NCBI RefSeq assembly: GCF_001590965.1
Contig: NZ_BCTW01000024.1
Coordinates: forward strand, 1-58,087
Direction of reading: 5' to 3'
From: Novosphingobium lentum NBRC 107847
GTDB lineage: Bacteria > Pseudomonadota > Alphaproteobacteria > Sphingomonadales > Sphingomonadaceae
DNA length: 58,087 bases
The notes beneath the pieces were generated by a model. The model was given only the letters and a program-made list of their open reading frames with translations. It did no database searches and had not been told where the DNA came from. The position numbers and the translations under genes are program-made. Shown one piece after another: positions 1-7,244 of this stretch. Each line of letters starts with the position of its first letter. The stretch's first letter is position 1.

Positions 1-2
1 GT

Positions 3-104
3 CTGCGGGCATTGGAGGACGAGAACGGTCGGTTGCAGCGGTTGCTGGCCGATGCGATGCTGGACAATGCGGGTCTGAAGGATCTGCTGTCAAAAAAATG
101 GTAA
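3..104 (+). CDS. IS3-family transposase OrfA, C-terminal fragment
   Basis: An open frame enters from outside the window and ends with TAA at 102-104. The visible 33 residues (LRALEDENGRLQRLLADA..., ending LSKKW) are a leucine-rich helix of the kind found at the C-terminus of IS3 OrfA, where a leucine zipper mediates multimerisation. The stop overlaps the orfB start region at 98, and a run of seven A residues directly precedes it, so OrfA and an OrfAB fusion can both be produced. The N-terminal helix-turn-helix is not in the window. Confidence 0.8.
   Translation: MRALEDENGRLQRLLADAMLDNAGLKDLLSKKW
92..98 (+). promoter_or_regulatory. -1 ribosomal frameshift site of IS3 (A-AAA-AAA)
   Basis: In the OrfA frame the codons read TCA AAA AAA TGG TAA, so the seven A residues form the canonical slippery heptamer A-AAA-AAA, with the OrfA stop two codons downstream. 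A -1 slip moves ribosomes into the orfB frame (position modulo 3 changes from 0 to 2), exactly what is needed to make the OrfAB transposase. This is read directly from the sequence; its efficiency is not known. Confidence 0.85.
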
Positions 105-1156
105 CGCCTGCCGCCAAGCGGGAAGCGGTCGCGCATCTTCAGGCCCTGCTTGATGTCAGCGAGCGGCGGGCGTGCAGGGTTATCGAAGCGGACCGGACGG
201 TGATCCGTTACCAGTCGCGCCGCGATGATGATGGTTCTTTGCGGGAGAAGCTGCGGGAACTGGCGCATCAGCGCCGTCGGTTCGGCTATCGCCGGTTGCA
301 CATCCTGCTGCGGCGCGAAGGGCTGATGATCAACCGCAAGAAGACGCAGCGGCTGTACCGCGAGGAAGGCTTGACCGTGCGGCGGCGCAAAGGGCGCAAA
401 CGTGCGGTTGGCTGCCGTGCACCTGCTCCTGTGGCAGCGCTGCCCAATCAGCGCTGGAGCCTCGACTTTGTCCATGATCAGATGATCACAGGCCGCCGGT
501 TCCGGGTGCTCAATGTTGTCGATGATGTGACCCGCGAGTGCCTGGCGGCGGTGCCTGACACCTCGATCTCGGGCAAGCGGGTGGTGCGTGAACTCACCGA
601 TCTTATCGTCAGGCGCGGCAAGCCCGGCATGATCGTCAGCGACAACGGCACCGAGCTGACTTCGAACGCGGTGCTCGAATGGTGCGGCGAGGCCAGGATC
701 GAGTGGCATTATACGACGCCGGGCAAGCCGACCCAGAACGCGTTCGTCGAGAGCTTTAACGGGCGGATGCGTGACGAGCTGCTCAACGAGACGCTGTTCA
801 CCAGCCTCGCCCATGCCCGCGAGAAGATCGCCGCATGGGCCCACGATTACAATGCCGGGAGGCCACACTCCTCGCTCGGCTACGCCACCCCGGCGGCCTT
901 CGCCGCTGACCTCAAAAAGCAAGGGGCTGCTGCGCTCCGCATAGCCGGAGGCTACGCTACGCAGCCCCTTGCTTCACCTACCGGCATGGTTGGCGCGCGA
1001 TGCAGTTGGCTCCGGAGGCAATCAGACTTAAGGAATGGCCATGAAATCGATTTTTGCCGTTTCCTTGCTGATCGCTGCCGCGCCTGCTCATGCTGCCGAT
1101 GCGCCCTTCGACCCCAATCAGGTCGATCTTGTCGACGCCATCGAGTGCCGGCTTGA
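98..1156 (+). CDS. IS3-family transposase OrfB (DDE integrase core)
   Basis: The protein carries an HTH_21-like N-terminal segment (RRFGYRRLHILLRREG) and an rve-type catalytic core with all three acidic residues in typical settings: RWSLDFVHD, VSDNGTE and FVESFNGRMRDE, followed by the family hallmark YNAGRPHSSLGYATP near residue 255. It acts with OrfA as an OrfAB fusion to cut and join the IS ends. The frame stays open to 1156, but residues after about 295 (following ATQPLASPTG) show no transposase character and overlap the next gene, so the last 50 or so codons probably read out of the element into flanking DNA. Either the natural stop has been lost or the ORF normally ends in the terminal repeat. 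Confidence 0.85.
   Translation: MVTPAAKREAVAHLQALLDVSERRACRVIEADRTVIRYQSRRDDDGSLREKLRELAHQRRRFGYRRLHILLRREGLMINRKKTQRLYREEGLTVRRRKGRKRAVGCRAPAPVAALPNQRWSLDFVHDQMITGRRFRVLNVVDDVTRECLAAVPDTSISGKRVVRELTDLIVRRGKPGMIVSDNGTELTSNAVLEWCGEARIEWHYTTPGKPTQNAFVESFNGRMRDELLNETLFTSLAHAREKIAAWAHDYNAGRPHSSLGYATPAAFAADLKKQGAAALRIAGGYATQPLASPTGMVGARCSWLRRQSDLRNGHEIDFCRFLADRCRACSCCRCALRPQSGRSCRRHRVPA
919..972. repeat. Inverted repeat near the 3' end of the IS3 element
   Basis: GCAAGGGGCTGC at 919-930 is perfectly complementary to GCAGCCCCTTGC at 961-972, with an inner CTCCG/CGGAG stem around a six-base loop. The hairpin lies within the distal part of orfB. It may be a transcription block or part of the subterminal end structure of the element. 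It is too far inside to be identified as the terminal repeat itself. Confidence 0.6.
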
Positions 1157-1664
1157 GGCACCAAGCTACAATGGTTTCGCCGTGGCCGTTGAGGGCGATG
1201 AAAAGATTGCTTCGCGGCGGCACTGGGCAAGAGTTGCAAATTCCAATCCGTTCATGAACGAATATGATCTGCCTGCGCCGATAACGGTGGCCGGGCACTT
1301 CAGTACCCGCCGCATTGCATTTACCGCGAATGCCGTCCTTGCCGTTCTCGATCTAGCTGACCCGGCAGAGATTGCCCGGCCGCTGGCCATTGAAAATGCG
1401 ATGGATCCCAATCCGCTGATCGATTTCATCGTTTCGTCGGGCAAGGCCACGCGGGCCGAGGCTGAGGCGCAAATCAAGTTCCGCAAATTTCTGGGCGAAA
1501 AAGTCATATCTGACATCACCGAACTGCCTGCGGAGAATGAAACTTTCGGCGCGCATATCGTGATCACGCGCAACATTTCGAACGCGACTACGCACCCGGG
1601 CAGGACATTCTATGGCTGTTCCTACCGGGTCGAGTTGATCGGAAAGGACGGCAAACCTCTATGA
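1041..1664 (+). CDS. Exported protein of unknown function (first gene of a five-gene operon)
   Basis: A 207-residue protein with a clear Sec signal peptide (MKSIFAVSLLIAAAPAHA, cleavage after AHA). I chose ATG 1041 because TAAGGA at 1029-1034 sits six bases upstream; ATG 1035 overlaps that site. The mature protein has a Cys in an 'AIECRLEA' motif near the N-terminus and a Cys in 'GRTFYGCSYRVEL' near the C-terminus, possibly a disulfide. The protein encoded at 3090 shows the same arrangement (ALSCQID ... GRTLVGCEYQ), so the two look like diverged paralogues. Its stop overlaps the next start (ATGA). I do not recognise a named family. Confidence 0.75.
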   Translation: MKSIFAVSLLIAAAPAHAADAPFDPNQVDLVDAIECRLEAPSYNGFAVAVEGDEKIASRRHWARVANSNPFMNEYDLPAPITVAGHFSTRRIAFTANAVLAVLDLADPAEIARPLAIENAMDPNPLIDFIVSSGKATRAEAEAQIKFRKFLGEKVISDITELPAENETFGAHIVITRNISNATTHPGRTFYGCSYRVELIGKDGKPL

Positions 1665-3064
1665 TTGCCGCCGCGGCCATACTGATGCTGGCGGCAGGTA
1701 CTGCCAATCCGGCTGATACTCCCGCCCGTGACGTGTTTATCGGCACCTTGGCGATAGAGGATGGCCAGCCCATCCTCACTCGCTGTGACCTCGCCGAAAC
1801 TCGCTACCGGCTGCATGATGCCAAGGGCACGGCAGCGGTCGCGGATTTTGTGAAGGCTGGACGTCCGGCCTATGGCGAAGTCATTGCGGCCTACACAGAG
1901 ACGGATGGGCAGCCAGAGCTTGAAGTGGCTGCAATCGAACAGATAACGCCGGGCAAGAACTGCCATTTGCTCGATGCGGTCAAAGCATTGGAAGGTTCTG
2001 CGGAAGGTTCTGCAGCGGAAACCGGAACTGTCGCGCCGCCTGCCGTCAGATCGACAGCTGATCCGGCGTTTGTCGGCCACTATTACCTGTCGCACGTGAT
2101 GGAAACGGGCTCGGAGCTGCTGTTGCGGGCCGACGGGACATTCCAGTGGGCCATGAGCTATGGCGCGGTCGATCAGGCCGCGCACGGCAGCTGGGTGCAT
2201 GATGGCAGTGCCATCGTATTGACCACGGCCCCACAGGACCGGCACAAGCCGCTGTTCACGTTTCTTGAGGTTGAGCCATGGTCTGCGTCCGCAGAAACGG
2301 AAATGCTGCGTCGTGAGCGCGAAGAAAAAGCCGAAGCTGTGCGGGCGCATTGCCCTTTCCTGACCGATAGCTGGACGTCGGCACCGTCAGTCCCGATGGC
2401 GGAAGAGGCATTGGCCACGCAGGATGAACTGCGCGAAAAGGCAGCCGCCGCCCTTGGCAAGGCCCGCCTTGCGCGAACGCGCGTTGAGGTGCTGGCGCGT
2501 GCGGTCATGGCCATGTCGCCCTCGCAGCAAGTGGCTAAGCGCGATGAGGCCAACCAGGCTGTCGCGGACTGGATGCAGGCCAGTGACGATGCACGCGAGA
2601 CTGCGCAAAAAGCCGGCCAGGCTCGGCCGCAACTCGGCGAGCCGGTGCTGCCTGCCGCATGTACCTTCCCCGGTCTGGTGGCCGTGTCTGCCTCATCGAC
2701 ACTCGTCGGCGGGCTCGGCGTTCGGGTCTACGATCTCGACAGTCGGCAGGGAGCGACCAACGTCGATGCCACACTGCGGTTTGCAGATGGCCGGATGGTG
2801 CGATTGACTACGGCTGGGCGCGGCCTTGCGATCCTGCCCGGTTCGTTGCCATCCGGCGTGACGAGGGTGTCATTGCATGCCGATTACGCACCGGGGCGCG
2901 ACGCGAGCTTTGACGTGCCATCGGTCAAGCGCGGAATCATCCACTTTGCGATAGATGGTCCTCAACTGACACCCTTGGCCTTCACTTCGATGCGCCTGCG
3001 CATCGACGGCAGGGCATTGGTCCCGGAAGATTTCGGCCGTGGCCGATACGAACGTGAGCCATGA
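1661..3064 (+). CDS. Exported protein with lipocalin-like segment and coiled coil, unknown function
   Basis: A 467-residue protein with a short signal peptide (MIAAAAILMLAAGTANPADT). Residues about 135-185 contain a 'GHYYLSHVMETGSELLLRAD' followed by 'GTFQWAMSYGAVDQAAHGSW' stretch that looks like a small beta-barrel of the kind seen in many sphingomonad exported proteins. Residues about 205-320 are charged and helical, rich in Glu/Lys/Arg/Ala, likely coiled coil. The C-terminal third is beta-rich. The start overlaps the previous stop by four bases (ATGA), which implies translational coupling. Role unknown; periplasmic location is inferred. Confidence 0.7.
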   Translation: MIAAAAILMLAAGTANPADTPARDVFIGTLAIEDGQPILTRCDLAETRYRLHDAKGTAAVADFVKAGRPAYGEVIAAYTETDGQPELEVAAIEQITPGKNCHLLDAVKALEGSAEGSAAETGTVAPPAVRSTADPAFVGHYYLSHVMETGSELLLRADGTFQWAMSYGAVDQAAHGSWVHDGSAIVLTTAPQDRHKPLFTFLEVEPWSASAETEMLRREREEKAEAVRAHCPFLTDSWTSAPSVPMAEEALATQDELREKAAAALGKARLARTRVEVLARAVMAMSPSQQVAKRDEANQAVADWMQASDDARETAQKAGQARPQLGEPVLPAACTFPGLVAVSASSTLVGGLGVRVYDLDSRQGATNVDATLRFADGRMVRLTTAGRGLAILPGSLPSGVTRVSLHADYAPGRDASFDVPSVKRGIIHFAIDGPQLTPLAFTSMRLRIDGRALVPEDFGRGRYEREP

Positions 3065-3089
3065 GTGACGTAGCGGCAGGACTGAATCG

Positions 3090-3584
3090 ATGAAGGCAAT
3101 ACTCGGGGTGATTGTCGCGGCGCTGGCGCTTGATCCGGCACAAGGTGCGCAAGCAGATGCCAGCAGCAGGCTTGAACGCGCGCTTTCATGTCAGATCGAC
3201 AAGGGCGAACTTGGCTCGATCATGGCGGGTATCGACCACGATCTTGCCAACAAAGTCCGCCTCATCCGCCAATATGCGATGCCTACCGGGAACCTCTATC
3301 GGCTGGACCAGCCGGTGGCAGTTCTGGGCTACACGGCGCGCGAGCTATACATCCAGCCCGGCAGGATCGCACTGGTGGTGGATACTGATCTGCCTGAGGT
3401 CATCCAGCAACTCGAGCTCGAAACGGTTCCCTTCAGTCCGGCGCGCAAGCCGGCCGGGGGCAATCGCGACATCGTCGCATGGCAACTGGGGCAGGATGGA
3501 CTTGCTGGCCGCACGCTGGTTGGATGCGAATATCAGGATCCCGCAGCAGCTGACTGGCTCGAGTTGCAACAGGCCGCGAAATGA
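3090..3584 (+). CDS. Exported protein of unknown function, paralogue-like to the 1041 gene
   Basis: A 164-residue protein with signal peptide MKAILGVIVAALALDPAQGAQA. An AGGA motif lies about eight bases before the ATG. It shares with the protein starting at 1041 an N-terminal 'AL/I-x-C' motif, a central beta region ending in a hydrophobic 'ALVVDTD'-type strand, and a C-terminal GRT-x-x-GC-x-Y motif, so duplication within the operon followed by divergence is likely. Its stop overlaps the next start (ATGA at 3581). No known enzymatic motif is visible. Confidence 0.7.
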   Translation: MKAILGVIVAALALDPAQGAQADASSRLERALSCQIDKGELGSIMAGIDHDLANKVRLIRQYAMPTGNLYRLDQPVAVLGYTARELYIQPGRIALVVDTDLPEVIQQLELETVPFSPARKPAGGNRDIVAWQLGQDGLAGRTLVGCEYQDPAAADWLELQQAAK

Positions 3585-4525
3585 CCAAGGTATCTCGAGT
3601 GCCGGGCGCAAGGCTGCATCCAGGGAATAGCGCGATTGCCATCGCAACTGCTGCATTCTTGTCGATCAGCGCGCCCGCTTTCGCCAGCATCGCCAGCAAT
3701 CCAGCACCTGTAGATTCCCAGGCAGTGTTCTCGAAGGCACACGGAGCGCTCGGAAGCGGCGCTACTTTCACCCCGGAAACATGCGCTGCGGCAGTGCCGG
3801 ATCTTGAGCGCGTCATCGCGCTGACAATCAGCAGTTCGGGTGAAACAGGCCCAAAAGCTTATGCGCATCTGGAGCGGGGCTATTGCTACATTGCCACTGA
3901 CGAACCGGCCAAGGCGGTGCCGATGTTCAAATCGGTGATCGAGATCGCAGCGCTCCAGCCCGCCAGCATGGCCATGCTGGCGGGCGAGGCCAGAGCCTGC
4001 CTTGCGCATTTCAGTGCTATTGGACAGGGGCTCGAACGTGATCCGGAACGGGCGCTGGGATATTATGCGAGCAGTGCTGGCTATCGTTGCCGCGCGGCGG
4101 ACTATGATCCGGCTGATGAAGCAGCCCGGTTGGTTCTAGCCTCCAACCCTTACACTGCCGCAAATCTCGACAGTCTGGTCTATCACTTCTTGCGCCAAGG
4201 CAGCGCTCGGGATCATTTAACTGCGATAAGGCTCTATAGCGAAAAGGCATCAGGAAGCGGGGTTCCACCGCAACTGATCAGCTTGGCCATGGCGGGGATA
4301 TACGCGGGCGGTGATAGACCGGCCGATGTCGAGGCATTAGCCGAACTCAATCGCCAGCTCGGGGAATGGCACCTGGCACGGGGGAACCGCGCTCAGGCCT
4401 ATGGCTATTTCCTGGCCGCACGATCCCGGACGGCCCGCGAGGCTTTGCTTGGCGCCGAACGAACCGCGCCGTTCACACTGGAGTTGCCAGACGGTCATCC
4501 ATGGGCTCCCGCCGATGCAAACTGA
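3581..4525 (+). CDS. Exported TPR/Sel1-like repeat protein
   Basis: A 314-residue protein with an N-terminal signal segment (hydrophobic NSAIAIATAAFLSISAPAFA, residues about 16-36). The rest is helical with TPR/Sel1-like spacing: AYAHLERGYCYIATDEPAKAVPMFKSVIE, ERALGYYASSAGYRC, HLTAIRLYSEKASGSG and GNRAQAYGYFLAARSRTA. Such helical repeats usually scaffold protein-protein contacts, so it may bring together the other exported products of this operon. It is coupled to the previous gene (4-bp overlap) and overlaps the next by 11 bp. The partner is unknown. Confidence 0.7.
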   Translation: MTKVSRVPGARLHPGNSAIAIATAAFLSISAPAFASIASNPAPVDSQAVFSKAHGALGSGATFTPETCAAAVPDLERVIALTISSSGETGPKAYAHLERGYCYIATDEPAKAVPMFKSVIEIAALQPASMAMLAGEARACLAHFSAIGQGLERDPERALGYYASSAGYRCRAADYDPADEAARLVLASNPYTAANLDSLVYHFLRQGSARDHLTAIRLYSEKASGSGVPPQLISLAMAGIYAGGDRPADVEALAELNRQLGEWHLARGNRAQAYGYFLAARSRTAREALLGAERTAPFTLELPDGHPWAPADAN

Positions 4526-5531
4526 ACGGGCAATGGCGATTTGCGCTCTGGTAGCGACACTGGCACTGGCCAGCTTCGGGCTGACGCGCCCGGTCATTGC
4601 CGCCGAACAGTGCGTTGCCCATTCGATCGATGCAGTGGGCAGGTGTCATCAGCGGAATTTTGCGCGCCGGGTTACGGACGATCAGCTGCGCGGTAAGCCC
4701 GACTTGGCGCAGAGTGCCCCGGTCGATATCGATGCTAATCTGCTCGCGACCGAACTTGCCGGCGAGCTCAGCATTGGACAGTGGTTTCCGGTAGACGGCG
4801 CCACCGATCAATGGATGCTGGTCGTAAAGCGCGGGGAAATCGGACTTGCACCAGGCTTTGCCGTGCAAGAGCAAGGCGGCCCCAACCGTTCTCAGTTTCT
4901 TGCTCTTGTGCAGATTGCCCGTTCCCAAGGAACAGACAAGCCGGTTGTCAGGCTCAAGGCCAAAATCGAAGACCTGGTGGGGGGAACCAGTGCGGTTCAG
5001 TTGTCGCCGGAGGCACCACCAACCGCTGCGCAGTCCGTCGCTCCGCCGGTGCCTTGCGTTGATCCTGAAGGCGACAAGGGCAGCGAATATGACAGCAGCG
5101 GGGGCTACCCACAGATTTCAGGCCAGTTTCGCTGGTTGACCTTGTCGCCCGGTCACCGCGTGCTCGTCGCAGGGGTCTCGCGCAGCGAAGGCTACGCGGG
5201 CGGCGGCGGGATGTTTGAAGGCAATGTCTTGCTCGAACAGCGGGGTGACAGACTGGTGCCAATCGCCTGCCATGCTCGCTCACGCTACCAGATGTTTGGC
5301 GGAGATTGGAATCCGGATGGAACCCGCCAGCACCCTGAATCACAAGCGGAGTGGCGGCTCACGGTGCGCCATGGCTCGGCCTCGAACCAGGCGCGTTGGC
5401 CAGACCTTGGCCTCGTGCCGTTGACCAGCAATACGCCCGCAGCAACGCTGGTCTGGGATCGTCGTTCAGGCTTCTATGTCGAAGGGCACGGACAGGTCGC
5501 GCCCCGTAAAAAACATCGCGCAACTGATTGA
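4515..5531 (+). CDS. Exported protein of unknown function (last gene of the five-gene operon)
   Basis: The frame is open from 4401, but the likely start is ATG 4515, giving a 338-residue protein with a proper signal peptide (MQTERAMAICALVATLALAS..., cleavage near VIAAE). ATG 4533 is an alternative. The start lies inside the preceding gene by 11 bp, in keeping with the tight packing of the operon. The mature part has several Cys residues (EQCVAH, GRCHQR, PCVDPEG, IACHAR), suitable for periplasmic disulfides, and a basic C-terminal tail (APRKKHRATD). No catalytic motif is recognised. Confidence 0.65.
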   Translation: MQTERAMAICALVATLALASFGLTRPVIAAEQCVAHSIDAVGRCHQRNFARRVTDDQLRGKPDLAQSAPVDIDANLLATELAGELSIGQWFPVDGATDQWMLVVKRGEIGLAPGFAVQEQGGPNRSQFLALVQIARSQGTDKPVVRLKAKIEDLVGGTSAVQLSPEAPPTAAQSVAPPVPCVDPEGDKGSEYDSSGGYPQISGQFRWLTLSPGHRVLVAGVSRSEGYAGGGGMFEGNVLLEQRGDRLVPIACHARSRYQMFGGDWNPDGTRQHPESQAEWRLTVRHGSASNQARWPDLGLVPLTSNTPAATLVWDRRSGFYVEGHGQVAPRKKHRATD

Positions 5532-5587
5532 TCGAAGGACGTTCCCACCGCGGAATTCGTTGACCGGCAGGCTCCTTGCTCGCCCAA

Positions 5588-6049
5588 TTAGCCTAGGTGT
5601 GGGCATTTGGGGCTCTTGCGAGATTTTTTGCCGGTGGAGGCCGGGACTGCCATTCCGGCGATCCTGAAAAACGCGGTCACACCGACCGCAATCGCGCCGA
5701 CAATCGAGAACGCCATTTGCCAGATTTCGGAAGGCATGGTGTGTTTCACGATGCCATGGGTGGCGTGATAGCCGGCAAGCACAGCGGGTGCGACGAAAGC
5801 GAGTGCGATCAGCAGCCGTGCCCAAAGGGGCTGGACGATCATAAGCAGCACTTGACCAAGACCCAGTGTCAGTCCTGCGGCAACGAGGCCGACCAGGATT
5901 GCGCCCAACCAGCCAGCGCCAGTGTCGTAGGCCCATGTGGCTGCACTCACGCCGACAAAGAAGGGCAGCGCGAAAACAGCAAGCGTGAACAGCAACCAGC
6001 AAAAGAAGCCGATCACCGCGATGGATAGCAACATGCCAAGAATAATCAT
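5588..6049 (-). CDS. Small multi-pass membrane protein of unknown function
   Basis: Starting at ATG 6049 (preceded by GGGAG at suitable spacing) this gives a 153-residue protein that is almost wholly hydrophobic: MIILGMLLSIAVIGFFCWLLF, a second helix around FALPFFVGVSAATWAYD, then WLGAILVGLVAAGLTLGLGQ, LWARLLIALAFVAPAVLAG and IWQMAFSIVGAIAVGVTAFF, with a short basic tail. About four to five membrane spans are expected. A longer frame to 6181 exists but lacks a good start context. A 24-codon ORF (6046-6120) ends in the TGA overlapping this ATG and may couple translation. Such proteins are common island cargo; function unknown. Confidence 0.65.
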   Translation of the reverse strand: MIILGMLLSIAVIGFFCWLLFTLAVFALPFFVGVSAATWAYDTGAGWLGAILVGLVAAGLTLGLGQVLLMIVQPLWARLLIALAFVAPAVLAGYHATHGIVKHTMPSEIWQMAFSIVGAIAVGVTAFFRIAGMAVPASTGKKSRKSPKCPHLG

Positions 6050-6190
6050 GGTGGTGGTCTCCCGTAAGAAATAGTCTGACGGTCGCGCTTCCACCACCTC
6101 CACAGCGCGTTGGAGAGCATAGCAAAAGTCCGGCGTGCGCGGGAGCGGAAATCGACTGGATTGTCCGCTCCGGCTGGCCATCGCGCCTGT

Positions 6191-6355
6191 TCAGAGCGCG
6201 AAGGGGTCGATTTCTGCGATGACTTCGGCGTCATGATCGAATTCGCCTGCGGGAACGACCGACAGGGTGCCGTCACCGGCGCGGAAAATGACGATGGCGA
6301 CCATCAAGGTGGCGGCGAGGCTGAAAGCAAAAGCTTGTGCGTCGTTGAGGGACAT
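6191..6355 (-). CDS. 54-residue single-span membrane protein, hypothetical
   Basis: Starting at ATG 6355, with AGGAG about eight bases upstream, it encodes 54 residues: a short N-terminal segment, one membrane helix (AFAFSLAATLMVAIVIF) and an acidic tail (FDHDAEVIAEIDPFAL). The upstream codons of the longer frame have no SD sequence. It lies just upstream, in the same orientation, of the small membrane protein ending at 5588 and may be co-transcribed. No function is assigned. Confidence 0.55.
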   Translation of the reverse strand: MSLNDAQAFAFSLAATLMVAIVIFRAGDGTLSVVPAGEFDHDAEVIAEIDPFAL

Positions 6356-6675
6356 CGGACCTGCTCCTGTTCGAAGCGGAGGCTCATCCCCCGCTGACAG
6401 GCGCCCGAAGTGACCGGCCAAGGGCTGCAATCACCGCGCTGGCAAAGCCAGCGCGGCGGCACGCTTGCGTAGTCCGACCCTTTACGGGTTGATGGCATCA
6501 AGCCCTTGGCCGGGCCAAAGATCAGCGCATTTGAAGCGGGGGTTGAGTTCCGAGGCTTGGGAGCCGGCATGGCTGTCTTCACGACAAGCTCGGCATCGAT
6601 CATCGCGAGACTTGCTTGTTCGAAATCAGGGCCTCTGGTTCGGTTCCGGATCAGCCTGACGTGCAACCTTGCATT
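6356..6675. other. 320-bp gene-free stretch with a perfect hairpin at 6434-6456
   Basis: I see no convincing gene here; the short frames on both strands have no supporting start sites or family character. The one clear structure is CCGCGCTGGC (6434-6443), three A residues, then GCCAGCGCGG (6447-6456), a perfect 10-bp stem with a 3-base loop. There is no T-run after it on either strand, so it is not a classical intrinsic terminator. It may act as a transcription barrier between the leftward membrane-protein genes and the rightward toxin-antitoxin operon. Confidence 0.5.
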
Positions 6676-6693
6676 TGTACAAGAATTGGTACA
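6676..6693 (+). promoter_or_regulatory. YefM/YoeB operator: paired TGTACA-type hexamers
   Basis: TGTACA at 6676-6681 and GGTACA at 6688-6693 lie 12 bp apart centre to centre, 23 bp before the antitoxin start. E. coli yefM-yoeB is autorepressed through two adjacent palindromes with TGTACA cores at about this spacing (recalled from the literature). The pair therefore probably marks the autoregulatory operator, with one half-site mismatch in the second hexamer. Confidence 0.7.
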
Positions 6694-6716
6694 TAGCGTC
6701 CAGCAGGAGACTCAGC

Positions 6717-6971
6717 ATGGATGTGATCAGCTATTCCGATACCCGCGCCCACCTGAAAGAGGTGATGGACCGTGTTGTCGCCGATCGGGCACCCGTGGTC
6801 GTGTCACGTCAGAAGGCGGAATCCGTGGTGATGATTTCACTTTCGGATTGGAATGCGATCGAAGAATCGATGCATCTGCTTTCGACCGAGGCCAATCGTA
6901 CAAGGCTTATGGGCGCTATCGCGCAGCTGGATAGCGCAAACGGCAAGGCGCGTGATCTGATCGAGCCATGA
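6717..6971 (+). CDS. yefM: YefM/Phd-family antitoxin
   Basis: An 84-residue antitoxin that binds its own operator through the N-terminal fold and neutralises the toxin with its C-terminal tail. The N-terminus is typical: MDVISYSDTRAHLKEVMDRV, then APVVVSRQKAESVVMISLSDWNAIEES. ATG 6717 is chosen because AGGAGA at 6705-6710 is six bases upstream and this matches the family start; the frame extends upstream to 6669 through the operator. The stop overlaps the toxin start (ATGA), the usual coupled arrangement. Confidence 0.88.
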   Translation: MDVISYSDTRAHLKEVMDRVVADRAPVVVSRQKAESVVMISLSDWNAIEESMHLLSTEANRTRLMGAIAQLDSANGKARDLIEP

Positions 6972-7234
6972 AGCTCGTCTTTTCCGACACTGCCTGGGAA
7001 GACTATCTTCACTGGCAAGCCAACGCCCCCAACATTCTGCAAAGAGTCAACGACCTCATCAAGGAATGTCAGCGCACGCCCTTCAAAGGGACGGGTAAGC
7101 CAGTGCCGCTGAAGGGCGACCTCAAAGGCTGGTGGTCGCGGCGCATCACGCTGGAAGATCGGCTCGTCTATCGGGTTGCCGGCAGCTCACCGGACCAGCA
7201 GTTGGAAATCGCCCAATGCCGGTTCCACTATTGA
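6968..7234 (+). CDS. yoeB: Txe/YoeB-family mRNA endonuclease toxin (catalytic Glu46 replaced by Val)
   Basis: An 88-residue RelE-superfamily protein that aligns along its full length with E. coli YoeB, which cleaves mRNA on the ribosome. Recognisable blocks are MKLVFSDTAWEDYLHW, LIKECQRTPFKGTGKP, GWWSRRIT, DRLVYRV and the C-terminal CRFHY. Of the YoeB catalytic residues, Arg65 and the C-terminal His-Tyr are present, but the Glu of 'GKPEPLK' is Val here (GKPVPLK; GTG codon at 7103-7105, one base from GAG). Activity may be reduced or lost. It follows yefM with a 4-bp overlap. Confidence 0.88.
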   Translation: MKLVFSDTAWEDYLHWQANAPNILQRVNDLIKECQRTPFKGTGKPVPLKGDLKGWWSRRITLEDRLVYRVAGSSPDQQLEIAQCRFHY

Positions 7235-7244
7235 CGGGCGGCGC

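Larger units (their letters stand above)
1..1020 (+). mobile_element. IS3-family insertion sequence, right part (left end outside window)
   Basis: The first kilobase reads as the 3' part of orfA followed by orfB in the -1 frame, the standard IS3 layout. The left end lies outside the window, so the terminal inverted repeats cannot be compared and the right boundary is approximate. The OrfB-like protein sequence is convincing up to about 980, and the next gene has its own ribosome binding site at 1029-1034, so the element must end between about 975 and 1028. No target duplication can be assigned. Confidence 0.8.

Noticed and set aside
6046..6120. 24-codon ORF before the small membrane protein
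   Set aside because: Its TGA overlaps the next ATG, which is suggestive of a leader peptide, but it has no SD and no comparison was possible; mentioned only in the neighbour's entry.
6434..6456. Intrinsic terminator at the perfect hairpin
   Set aside because: No U-tract follows on either strand, so I describe it only as a hairpin.
6304..6666. 120-codon minus-strand frame upstream of yefM
   Set aside because: Overlaps the better supported 54-residue gene in another frame; no SD, no family character, runs through the hairpin.
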